From the NCBI RefSeq assembly GCF_001949145.1, contig NW_019091450.1, positions 1,525,717 to 1,589,716 of the forward strand: a stretch of 64,000 nt of DNA, read 5' to 3'. Shown here one piece after another: positions 11,601 through 22,651 of the stretch (position 1 is the stretch's first letter; each line of letters starts with the position of its first letter). The DNA is from Acanthaster planci. Its lineage: Eukaryota; Echinodermata; Asteroidea; Valvatida; Acanthasteridae. Below the pieces are notes generated by a model that was not told the DNA's origin, ran no database searches, and worked only from the letters and a program-made list of their open reading frames with translations. The position numbers and the translations under genes were made by a program.

Positions 11601-14453
11601 TGACTATGTCAAGCTGAGCACCCAGCAATGCAACCCAGCGCATACTACATTAATCACTGACTTTAAGTAGACGGGGCTCAAGCAGAAGATCACACATCAG
11701 TTAGGAGGAACAAAACATACATCTAGCTACTTTGTCCCTGCTGGTATGCGATACATACCAAGTGTGGCCAAATCATGTGGCCAAATTATACTGGGAAAGG
11801 GAAGGCTTAAACACAACAGGGGGACACACTCCCAAGAATAGGAAGGGCGGCTTAAAAAAATGAAACAGATGAATGTCATTTGTCAAAGAGAAGTGCATCA
11901 GAAATCTAATTTTGGGCTCAGCCACATTTTGCTGCACTCTGATGCCACATATCTCAAGTGAAATAGAAAACAGGTTGGATTAAGCAAATTGAAACACTGC
12001 TGCCCATTGCAGACTTCCAACAGCTTAGGGAGTTAGTACCAGCCATTCACCCCCAGGTCATGTTTATATTTGCATATTGGATGCTGCACAATAGTAGCCC
12101 ACATGAGTGCATTTACAGGAACTGTTCGATGATGGCCCCCACCCATGTTGGACCTGCCTTGGCACGTGACTGTTAAGCCCAACTGACTGGTGTTGCTATG
12201 TAAAAAAGGCCCATGCATTGTAGTTGTGTTTTACCATACCACAGAAAGTGAAGCATTGTGTTTCCTATTAGAACTTAGATTCCTGTTAGGATAGGACTGA
12301 CCGAAAAATTTAAGACAAAAAGTCTGTTCCTCTTGTGCATCTGTCCTCCATGGTCAAGGTCTGTATGGCTTGTAATGGACTTGTCGGACTTGTGACAGAC
12401 TTGACTACAGCACCGCCGTATCCGTTGTCATTAGGGTCTTCAAAATGCCACTTTCTGTTGTATCTTGAAATTATTTATAAGTTTATAGACCAATCTGTTT
12501 ACATGCTATAACTGCAGTGGCACCGCAATCACACTCTTCAGTTTGACGCTCACGTACATTTGACAAATCACGATACCCTATTGGTCTAAGAGGCATGTAT
12601 AAACACGCGCATACCACCTGTCCACGAGCATTGCGCCACCACAGTAATGGTTTTTAACTCTGGTTGTCAAATTACACTATATAACCCAACTTCACGCTTC
12701 CCTGTTTTCAAACTATAGATGCTTTCACTTCCCGCATCAACAAAGCCAAGCGGTACTCTGAGCAGTACAAGGACCTGCGCTACGAGTACCTGAACAAGGC
12801 CACCGCCCTCTCCCAAAGACTTCAACAGTTCAAGGACGAGGAAGTCCTCAGGGACAACATCGATGCAGCAGAGAGGGCCCTTACCGAAGTGGAGGCAGAA
12901 CTAGCAAAGGCGAGCGATGAACATGGAGGTAATGGTGACAGGGCTTACTACAAGGTTGCCTTAGGGCAGATATGGGAATTGATGATGATTCAATCCGGGC
13001 GTCACAGTTCCCGTCAGAATCGACTCAACGTTCTCCAGACAAAGAAAAGAAAAGCTTCTCCTCTCTCCCCTAAATACATTTCACTGTCAAAATTCAGCTG
13101 CTCATGTTTGTTGCATCAATAGGCATATATACCAAGGACACTGTGCTTTGTTTACATGTACGCTTTCCTACGGAGCTTTGAATCCGTCATTACCAATGGG
13201 CGCCCATAGCAAAGTGCACATAAAACCAAAGTGTGACGTCATCGGTACGTACCGGTAAGCTTGTTCACGGAGTGCTTTTTAGAAATGGACCACACAAGTA
13301 CATGCTTTTTGAGGGGCTCTCATTCTCTATTGAAGTATCATTGAATGCCATAGAATTGTAGCCTTTTGGAATAATAAAGTATCTCGCTCAAGGTTGAGCG
13401 TTTCTTCACATTTCGGGTTGACCTATCCAGCCAGAGAGGTCACAAGTGAATGTATCCTTCGGCATACCACTTGTCACAAATTCCATCCTCCAACTAGGAA
13501 GTAAAGCGGGTACCTTTTAGGACAATGTGGATAGTTGGATTTGAACTCACTATCAAGCTCAAGTGTAACAGCAAGGTGTTCATATATGTTCCTCAAAGAG
13601 TTAGCAGACAAGAGATTTCAAGTTGGTCTGAAATCAGACCTTATGCACCAAAAGAGGTTGTATAAGTCTGCTCAGGATGAAATTTGTCTGCAGAGAGGAC
13701 AACACGAAGATCTAACTCTTTTCTGATTTCAGGTGTTTAATAAACTTGTCGCTGGCATCTCTTAGAAAGGTTTTATGGGCCCAATGAGCATTGTAATAAT
13801 GATGTTGTGCCTTGGGTAACAGTGAGCAATATCTGTGCTTTCCACGTCACATAATTGTGACTTGGCCTTACAGAATGATTTGCAAGACACCAGATCCACT
13901 TCTGAGTTGAGGAATCTCGCAGTGTAAGTCGACAGGTACCCTGACGATTTCTCACCCATATAATGCCAGTTTTCATCAGTATACCAAACTGGAGTGATAC
14001 ATCAAATGAAAGGGCTCATTTTGCTCGAAATATGAATCAAAGCAAACTACACAAGGCTTGTGGCCTCATTTTGTGGGATCTGGTAATAGTTGTTTCCATT
14101 GTTCATAATTGTTCCTCTGATCAGATGTCCCATTGGATGAGCAGCCGTGGCTCTGTGGCCAGCAGTTCACTGTGGGCGACATCTACCTCGCCACTCTCCT
14201 CCACCGGCTGCTCCTTATCGGCTACTCCCACTTCTGGCTGGGCGGCAAGCTGCCCAACGTGGAGAGGTATTACCAACGCGTCCTGCAGCGGGACAGCTTC
14301 CGCAAGAGCTGCCTGTACGCAAATAGCCCTTTCTGGGGATTCATGGCGCCCTTGATCAGATATAAGGTGAAGCAGGCCCTGCCGTGGTTACTGGGAGCTG
14401 CGGCTATTGCAATGGGGGCCACGGGCGTGTACATATATTTACGGAAGAAATGA
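8646..14453 (+). CDS. GDAP1: GDAP1-family protein (ganglioside-induced differentiation-associated protein 1 or 1-like)
   Basis: GST-fold protein anchored by its C-terminus, in vertebrates in the mitochondrial outer membrane, where GDAP1 affects fission and redox state. Five coding exons: 8646-8693, 10177-10372, 10887-11051, 12719-12928 and 14125-14453. The phases agree at every junction and the product is 315 aa (human GDAP1 358). Exon 1 codes only 16 residues; its LYHHPGSFFSQR matches the thioredoxin-fold start of GDAP1. Exon 2 carries VRFAFAEKNVKY and a PWYVRINP segment. Exon 4 is a charged helical region (the GDAP1 alpha-loop helices). Exon 5 holds QPWLCGQQFTVGDIYLATLL, RYYQRVLQR and a tail anchor at about residues 290-315 (hydrophobic WLLGAAAIAMGATGVYIYL, then RKK). 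The start ATG has an in-frame TGA 30 bases upstream and follows a strong acceptor at 8565. Whether it equals GDAP1 or GDAP1L1, or predates their split, cannot be told here. Confidence 0.93.
9889..9965 (+). repeat. Interspersed repeat, copy A (inverted partner at 12541-12620)
   Basis: Contains CAGGTGGTACGC, then AGACCAATAGGGT and a TGTGCTCACATG end. The reverse complement of 12541-12620 aligns along its whole length with many substitutions. It lies in GDAP1 intron 1, about 200 bases before exon 2. Confidence 0.6.
12541..12620 (-). repeat. Interspersed repeat, copy B (inverted relative to 9889-9965)
   Basis: The plus strand reads TACCCTATTGGTCT and ends GCGCATACCACCTG, the reverse complement of the key blocks of copy A. 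It lies in GDAP1 intron 3, about 100 bases before exon 4. Confidence 0.6.
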
Positions 14454-16968
14454 TCCCAGTGCTTTGAGATAGTATTTTTTAACTACATTCCACATTGCCT
14501 ATGTCCAAACCTTTGTACATGTATGTCATGAACAAATAGATAATGATTTACTATGTTCAATGTTATAGTGTAATGCATCGCCAAGCATTTGCTTAGAAAA
14601 AAAAAGAAGCCATTCTTCAACTTTTGCCATGATACATTATTGAATATTTGCAGAGAGTATTATTTTTGTCCCAAAAGGAGGACTTTCAAAAAATGTCACT
14701 ATACATATCAGTCAAGTTTTCAACTTCAGCCAAACACCCTAAAAATAGATTTTTCTCTCTTGGGAGTCCTTCGCACAGTACATGTTGATATATTTGTGTC
14801 TGTAATCTCATAATTTGCATTACTCCAAGCTCCTGCTTGGAGCGATACGGTGGATTTTCCCTATCAGGACTGGGCACAGCGATCAACTTCACCAAGAAGT
14901 CAGAACATGTAGACTTCCTAGAATTGGCTGCGTGTTTACTAAACAAGTTTGTTTTGACGCCTGTGCACGTTAGCCACTGGAGGCACAGGTAAGAGTTGTT
15001 TTAACCCCCAGCTACTGCTGTGAAATACATGTGTGAAAGCAGATCATGATCCAAATTTTGGGAGGGCACAAATTGTCTTTTTAGGGGGCCCAAAAATGTG
15101 GTGAATCTATTTTCCATGTAACCTTTTCTGGCCTGTCTGAGGGATTAGGCTATATTTAAGGGCTAAAGCACACTTTTGGAAGAAAGAGCAGTGAAGCAGA
15201 CCAAAAAATCGCCCTTTATTCTTCCCACTCCGTGTTCCTATTATGTATACTAAAAATAGCCTCTCACCCATCTCTTTGTCAGCAACACGGTCGCTTCTTG
15301 TGAATCCGGCACTAGTGCAATGCGTATGCAATATCAGTTCTTTTATGTACTGTAGATGTTGTAGGTTTTCTTTGAGATTTCAGGCTTTGAATGCAAAATC
15401 ATTGCAGTACCAAAGGCACAAGTTTCCAAATTTTTTTTATATATTCTAAAACCCACGTATGTGGCTTGTCCTTTAACTTGTAATTTGTAAACTACATGGA
15501 AGGACGTTCATTACCCCGTGAAGATTTTGCAATGCCTTTATCTGTACATACCTGTTATTGGAAATGGATGGTTACAAAGTAAAATCAGGATTCTCTGTGA
15601 ATGCCAACATCAGACCCTTGAAGAAGTGTTTGATGTATGAAAATTGTTGGGAGTTTTCCATGGAATTAGGTAGTTTATAACAGCAGGAGTAAGCAATATA
15701 TTTTCTTCGTGGATTTTAAATGGATTATGAAGCAAATACATTTGTAAAAAGTAGACAAATTCAAATCTAGACAAAATTCACATTTGAACTTGAACATGAC
15801 ACACCATAAGAAACTACCTAGGAACTTGCTCTATTTCCCACTCCGACTGCCCCAGTCACTAAGGAATGTTTTTAATTAAATGTACATTTCTGAAGGTTGA
15901 CACATTATGATTTTAAAATGTTTTTAAAATTAACATTCAATTGGGTAAATAAATCTTGAATTGATCTTAGCAGATAAAAAACCCATAGAACTGTATTTTT
16001 ATCATTTCATCTTTTCATTTGATCTTTAAAGTTGTTAAAACTTACATGCATATTTAGGTCTTGACACAAATCCTTAGTAAAAATTTGATACAAAGATTGC
16101 AGCCAAAATATGATAAAACAGTACAAGATCTAGGTAAATTGTTAGGAACTGTGCTGAAGTAAAGAAGTTTATTTCATTAGGAGGTGGGAGGTGGTTTCTT
16201 CTGGATTTACACACCTGTTTCATGGCCAATTCTGAATTTCTTTGCTTTTCATCAATACTATAAACTCTCCCAGATTCCTCAAACCCACTTGGAGGTTTTG
16301 GAGGAGCCAACTGCCTTTATAATTTTACATGGGGCTTGGTGCACCACGAAGGGGGGCATTGTTTCGCTCTCTCTGACGTGATACACTACTACACGAGGCA
16401 ATTCGTTGATCTTGCAACATTATCTGTTGATCTTTAGTTCAGCCATTGGCCAATCTCATTTTCATTCAAATTAATGGCTGTTGAAAATTGTTTTTAACCG
16501 GGAAGTAAAGTCCAAGATTTCCCATACGAACAACCGATTGGGCTAAAATGGACTAAAATTTATGAGCAAAAATGCCAAGAAAGTGGTAAATGCTTAATGA
16601 GTCGTCAGCAATGTATTGAACAATAAATAACACTTATCTTTTATGGAAATTTGTAGAGATTTTGAAGGTCACATTTGGTATCTGAATTTTTTCTGCCAGC
16701 TTTAGTGCCTTTCTTTTAAAGTTTACATCGTACTGCCTTGTAATTATTGAGCAAATAGCCATCTTAAATTTATTAAACTGCCTTCTACATGTACATTGAA
16801 TGAATGTATCTGTCTTTTTTCTGGTACACTTCATATCAGGAAATATCCTGACATGCTTATTAATGTCTTTCACTGGCGAGTTGAATAGTCTTCATGCTAC
16901 GGTCTTTCCCAGTTTCCAGTAAGTGCACAAAGTCATTCAAGCCTGTATCCTATCACAAGTTACTACAA
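14454..16968. other. Convergent 3' region between GDAP1 and FITM2
   Basis: This should contain both 3' UTRs. A candidate GDAP1 polyadenylation signal AATAAA is at 15948-15953. On the minus strand a candidate FITM2 signal (TTTATT on the plus strand) is near 16767, about 200 bases after the FITM2 stop. Short open frames here show no recognisable protein. Confidence 0.5.
15948..15953 (+). other. Candidate polyadenylation signal of GDAP1
   Basis: Canonical AATAAA on the coding strand 1.5 kb after the stop codon. This is the first clear hexamer I found for this gene. Transcript data would be needed to confirm its use. Confidence 0.4.
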
Positions 16969-17865
16969 TCATGAACCAGGGGAGAGTGTGGTTTGGTACC
17001 ACAAGTTGTAGGTACAGTGCCAGGATGCAAATGCAATTAGAGTTCCGAGGAGCTTGTGACTCCAAACATGGAAGTAGATTGACGTCATCATGACCATCAG
17101 TATCCACAACAACTCAAACAAAGTCATGAGAACTGTGAACAGCTGCTGCAGAAAATTCACTAGCGAGCGGTAACCGATGGTGACATTGGCAACAGGAATT
17201 GTGATCATAGTTTGGGCCGATTGACTATTTGAATGGTATGCTGGAGTCTTTGACTTTATGTTGCTGATGATCTGCAGCTCCTCATGGATTAGTAGTGCAC
17301 TGTATATTAGCAGGAAGCAATGCCCGGAAATGTCGAATCCGTCCCAGTGGTGTCCATCCCTAATACAGGCGCGCACCTCGGTCAGACTCGCGTTGCCAAC
17401 ACACGCCCCAGTGGCTTGCATCACCCGGTGAAACACGATCTCCACCCAGAAATACCATACGGCAGTCCCAACAAGGAGAACTCTTACCAACCCTCTGACT
17501 ACTTGGCCAGCATCAACGGGACTTTGAAGACTACTGAACACAATGAAAGATGTATGGATGGCCATAGTCCAGCCCCACGCCAGCTTGACGAAATACTGGT
17601 TCAAAAAATTGTGCTTATCTGAGAAATACGAACCCCGGGCTGGTGGATAGAATTCGTACATAAGCGATCCCATTGTCACCGCAACGCTGAAGAATTTTAC
17701 CAGGTTGACAGCGCGAATGTTGCTGAATTTATTCAATGCAACGTCCAGAACCGAGTCATGGAGAACCACGGGGTTCGTTTCCGTTCCGTCTGGTGAATTT
17801 GAAACCATTCTTCGACGGATTTTAGGCAACGGACTTTCGGTTGGTCTCTCCGTCATTTTGTCCAT
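16969..17865 (-). CDS. FITM2: Fat storage-inducing transmembrane protein 2 (FIT2)
   Basis: ER multi-pass membrane protein needed for lipid-droplet budding; FIT2 proteins act as acyl-CoA diphosphatases of the lipid-phosphate-phosphatase fold. Uninterrupted frame of 298 aa (human FIT2 262). Hydrophobic segments are visible at about residues 54-70, 93-112, 124-145, 181-194, 238-264 and 272-288. The signature FDISGHCFLLIYSALLIHEE (residues 177-196) contains His182, the likely equivalent of catalytic His155 of human FIT2. FHVWSHKLLGTLIAF carries His266, probably equivalent to His214. The N-terminus (1-50) is polar and cytosolic-looking, with a basic KIRRR. The gene is intronless here, whereas human FITM2 has two exons. 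The second Met (residue 4) is an alternative start. It converges with GDAP1 on the opposite strand. Confidence 0.95.
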   Translation of the reverse strand: MDKMTERPTESPLPKIRRRMVSNSPDGTETNPVVLHDSVLDVALNKFSNIRAVNLVKFFSVAVTMGSLMYEFYPPARGSYFSDKHNFLNQYFVKLAWGWTMAIHTSFIVFSSLQSPVDAGQVVRGLVRVLLVGTAVWYFWVEIVFHRVMQATGACVGNASLTEVRACIRDGHHWDGFDISGHCFLLIYSALLIHEELQIISNIKSKTPAYHSNSQSAQTMITIPVANVTIGYRSLVNFLQQLFTVLMTLFELLWILMVMMTSIYFHVWSHKLLGTLIAFASWHCTYNLWYQTTLSPGS

Positions 17866-19087
17866 AGGCTGGCTGCAGTAGACACTGTACTGAATGGACG
17901 TACATGCTGGAAGGACGCCACCTACAGTCTAATAAAAACCATCTTGTATTGCCGGCTAGGCTATGAACCCAGGGGATGTGTAGCAAGCGGTGCCGAGGAG
18001 AGAACCAGAGCTTAATTCTTAGGAGGGGGGGGGTTGATTTTTTTTATGTATGCTTCTGTGGCGTGAGGTCGCATTTGGTTTTCTTTTTTTTTTTACAATT
18101 TTGGAAGCAAGGGCAACAAAATGGACCAAAAAATTGCCTTTCTTTAAAAAAACGGCTTTTTTTTGGAAGGGCATGGCCTGTTGCCCCTGTTCACCCTTGA
18201 AACGCCCTTGAAAGAGGCAAATGTTTCTTCAAGCCACACGTCATGAAACGAGAAAATATTCAAACTTGAAAATGGTATCTTTAGAGCCACTAAAGAAAAG
18301 CTACAAAAAGTACGGGAGTGAAAGAGGCAGATGTCTCACAAAACAAACACTCCAACTTTCTGGCTTTGGTTTTTATTGACAACTTCTAATCTTCCCTGAA
18401 CTTGGCAAACATATGAGATGATAGGGGTAATTCAGAGAGCTTAATGCTAATTCTTACCTTTAATTAGGCAAGTTTCACTTGCATGTTAAACTTTTGGGGT
18501 TGAAGGTACAAAATTGGCAGAAAACATTAATGAGCACATCGTACAAGCCCAGTGTCACTGGACTCAATATCCTACAGCCATGCGCATCTAATAATAGACA
18601 ATTCCCAAATGTTAATGAAATATGAATTAATGTAAAGTGCAACAATATTTCAAGAAAATCACAAGAAAATTTGTCCTGATTGAAAGTTAATGATATAGGA
18701 CCCTGTGTATTTTCAACATTTTCATAAAATAATTTAGCTTTTTTATATGTCCATTCAAACATCAAATTTGATAAATGTATTAAAATTACCTCTGAATATT
18801 ACTACATGCTCTTCTCTTTCAACTCACTCTGTTTTTATCTTTTGATATGAAAAAACACGCAGTTCTTGCAGAATAATAAATTCTTCGGCCCAAAGGTTTG
18901 TGCATGGTGATTACCTTTTCAACAAGAAAATTATCATTGTAAATACAAGATGAACCAAATATTAAATGATTGTTTAAGACATCAAGCCTATTTGGCTTTA
19001 AAGAAATGTGGGTGACCATCTGTTTGACAGTTAATTTTACAATGTACATGTGTTAAACTGTTTTTCGTTGTGTGCTCGGAAGAAGGT

Positions 19088-19408
19088 CATAAGCGCTTAC
19101 AACCTTTTGCCGGGAAGCATAATTAATCCAAAAAAATTTTCCCGGCAAAAGGACTTATGTATGCAACTGTTTTATTCTAACAAAATATAAAGATTTCTTT
19201 GCAAATAGGTCCAAAACAATTTCCGAAGTCGTTTGATAAGTTGTTCAGAGGTTGCTTTTTGCACAGCCTGTGTTGATTTTGTAGTTAACTTTGTATTTTT
19301 ACTAAATAAAGAGTGTTTTTCTTACGTCCTTTTACCGGAAACATTTTTTCTACTGTGAACATGCTTCCGGGCAAAGAGCGTAAGTGCGCTTACGACCTTT
19401 TGCCGGGC
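19088..19408. repeat. Cluster of hairpins built on CTTACGACCTTTTGCCGGG
   Basis: Four related arms are present. CATAAGCGCTTACAACCTTT runs into TGCCGGGA at 19088, and its partner TCCCGGCAAAAGGACTTATG ends at 19159. CTTACGTCCTTTTACCGGAA starts at 19321 and its partner runs to GCGTAAG at about 19382. A third forward copy is at 19383-19408. Each pair folds into a stem of about 20 bp. Confidence 0.75.
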
Positions 19409-21600
19409 ACACGACATAGTTGCTTCTTATTGCAATCTTTACATCAAACATCCCTTCCTTATTTCAGCACACTGTTGCAATACTGTTTGTTAATATATTC
19501 AACAACAAACACCCTTTATGCACTTCAAGTTATGCTTGCCTTACCAAATGACCAACCATACCAACGGCAGTGGAATGATTTCCAAAGTGGGGGGGCTATT
19601 TGTGAGACCATCGGGCATCAGCCATTAAAGGACCTGTCAGATGGGAGGAGGTACCTCTAGGTAAAAAAATTGGGGGGGGGGGCAGCAGTAGCCATCTGCC
19701 TCCCCTCACTTCCACTGCCAATGCCTACCATTGTACCAATGCACAAGGTGATTGATAAAAAAGAGTGATTTGACCATTTACTTGACTGACTGACGGACTG
19801 ACTGATTTGATTTGATTGACAAACTCCACTCACTTATTGATGAATCCACTGAAATCTGACAGAGTGACTGACCTGGCTAATTCATTGATCAAATAATTAA
19901 TTCCTTGAAAGACTACTAATTTGATCCATCATTTACCAACTGACTCAGCAGTGAGATTGGAGGAAAATGAAATGTCCAGGAAATTATCATCAGAGGTTTT
20001 GAAGGCTCCACAGAAGCATATGGTATGTCGTAGACATTTCCATTTGCCTGTGGCACCTTTCATTTATACCAGTACCAATTTGTTGTCTTCTATATCAACT
20101 TTTCCTGACTCAGGAATTTCCACATTCCTGAAATCAGGACAAATCCTGATGAATCTCACCCCTGCTGACAATAACAACCCTCGTGAAATAATTAAAATGT
20201 ACTACAGAAAGGTTAAACACACAAAGCCAACGTTTGTGTAATGCACAGCAAAAGCAACCCACCTCAAGTAAGTAAAACAAAAAAATCTTAAAATACTCTC
20301 TTCACACTTTAAATAAATATTCCAATATTACTTGAATGTATATATGATATACAGAATAAAGCCAAAAATTCTTAGTAAATTATTTCTGTTCATGGAGCCA
20401 GATGAGACACATTTCTGGATGGGGTGCCGAGTAACAATATGTTTGTGGGTACTAAAAGTACTCCTTTGAAGGTATGACCAAACTCCTGACCCTCATAATT
20501 TAAACATGAGGATAAAATCCAGACATAAAATCACTGGAATAACCCTGTGACATGTAGACATAATCTGTATTGAAGAAGGATGTATTTCTAAATGGCAGGG
20601 CAAATTTAAACATACGTGTACACAAGTCAGTACATACACAAGTCTCCTGCACCAAATAATAATGTCTAATGCTGTTTCACATATTATGCTCCCTCTTTTA
20701 CACTGCAAGTGTTACACCCTCCAGTGCATGACAGTGCCCTATAAGAAACATTATGGTACTCATTATAACGAAAGTATATCAATTACTTCTAATTTTGGTT
20801 TACAGCCTTCCAAACGCAAGATCTAAGCAAGAAGTACCTACGTGGCAGGAAACCTTCATGCAAAATCATCTTTATCCAAACTCAAGTGAAAATATTCCGC
20901 CCAATTACACTGTATCTCTCATTCTTTCCTTTAAAGATGCTTACACGTATTTCAGTTTAACAGCTGTATTGATACCACAAAATAAAACATACTTTGTCTT
21001 CACAAGCATAAATTCTGGTGAACCAATGAAGAATCTCTTTTTACAAACAAAAAATCACTTGAGTATTGAATACTTCAATGGATAAATATAGTTCCTGTGA
21101 CACTATTATATAAACCTTTTTTAAAACAAAAATCAATCACTGACCTAATTTTACTCCAAAAATTCCAGTCTCTACATAAGGGAACAAAAACTGCTGCAAC
21201 CACATGTATCAGGAATGCTGTTTTCAAATTCAAATGAAATATTTTAAGCACTGCAAACTCCTCAAATGGCGACATTTAAATACCATGCCAAATGGTGTAA
21301 AACAGGAAGAAACACAGACTATCCCCAAAAACATTTCGGAAAGGACGCAAACAAGTAATAAAGATGAAGAACAGCAAGGCTTGATCAACAAAATGAAGAA
21401 TAAATATAACAACCATGCTACTAAAAAATTCAAAATGCTTCATTGGAAAGATAAAGTACATGTAATTGTTTTGCACTGTGTGACACACCCAACAAACCTT
21501 GGAAAGTCTGATCATATTGCAACTTTGTATTTATCCTAGGTGCAATGACTTACGTGTAATTCCTAAATACCCAATGTGATAGTTTAGCCATTCCTACTGG

Positions 21601-22235
21601 TCGAGAGCCTCTCATGTGGCTGGTCTTAAACAGTTGGTAAAACACAGATACCGGTCTTAAACTGATGTTTAAGACTGCCTCAGGGCATTAGATGCATCCA
21701 TCATCCATTCTCCAGAGCCGGTCTTAAACAAATGCAGCCAAGCACGTATTTATTTCCTTTTTCATAAGTTCCTCAGACAGTCTCCCTATTTAACAACTTG
21801 CAACTCAACCATGTATTAACATTGATAATACCCACTCAGAAGTGAAAATGCCTGCTGCGTAAATCACACACTGGCACCTGGATACAAGACAGTTTAATCA
21901 ATTCTGATTGGTTATGAAGTCTGTGTGCACGTGGCTCACCACACACCCACCAATTGGACAATTTACACAAGGAATATCAGAATATTCCATAAAATGGACG
22001 GGGAAGCTCAGGAAAATAAAAGTAAAATTCTAGAACAAAATCACTGGAATTCCATCATATATTGACTTCTTTTGACTCTCTGACTAAGAGGGTATTTACA
22101 AATGGGAATAAATATGTGCTTGGCCGGTCTAAACTAACGCTTAAGACCAGCTCAGGAGACTGAATGCTGATAGCCAGTCTTAAATACACGTTTAAGACCG
22201 GCCATGCACATATTTATTCTCTCATTAATAACTTT
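21601..22235. mobile_element. Foldback-type interspersed repeat, copy 1, with repeated GGTCTTAAA/TTTAAGACC termini
   Basis: About 630 bp whose two ends are inverted relative to each other. The left end has several GGTCTTAAAC blocks and AAGCACGTATTTATTT. The right end has GCTTAAGACCAGCTCAGGAG, GTTTAAGACCGGCCATGCAC and ATATTTATT. The centre contains CCTCAGACAGTCTCCC, CAAGACAGTTTAATC, CTGATTGGT, CCAATTGGACAATTT and TATTCCATAAAATGGAC. All of these recur in the same order and orientation at 28960-29430. It has no coding capacity. Confidence 0.8.
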
Positions 22236-22651
22236 TATAAAAAGCTTTTGGTATTCAGTTGAAAGATTCTTGTATTGGTCTTCCATTCCTTTTTTTGAAA
22301 CAAAAAATGAACTGTGAGCTTAGCATTTGGATGTCTGTTCAAACTCTTGCCAGGATATACAAGTATATGAGCAACACCAACAGAGAGCTGTTAGTCGAGT
22401 ATGCATGCTGAAACCTTCTCTATGTTTCAGCACAAATTTCAACCAAATAAAGCACCTGACGCAATATTTGCTTTTGCTCATGTTAACAGATCAACTTTCA
22501 CTTTCTCTCCTCAAGGAAACTCATCTCACAAAAATAGAAATATAAGTTGAGTTGTGGGGCTACATGATAACTATACATATCTTTTCCAAGCACAGGAAAT
22601 TTAAACTGTTTCTTGCAGTTTGAAAGGTCATCCTCCTAATGTTCTGCATTA

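Larger units (their letters stand above)
17866..22651. other. Intergenic region between FITM2 and the 3' end of TAT
   Basis: No coding gene was recognised in 4.8 kb. It holds the FITM2 promoter side, poly-T and poly-G tracts at 18020-18175, a cluster of hairpins (19088-19408), a GACT/GATT microsatellite (about 19780-19825) and one copy of a foldback repeat (21601-22235). The open frames at 20753-21085 and 21204-21539 have AT-rich, unconvincing composition. Confidence 0.5.

Noticed and set aside
19780-19830. CRISPR-like or regulatory array
   Set aside because: It is a simple GACT/GATT microsatellite in an animal genome.
20753-21085. 110-aa frame with a hydrophobic start resembling a signal peptide
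   Set aside because: Isolated in AT-rich intergenic DNA, with no homologous domain recognised and no exon partners.
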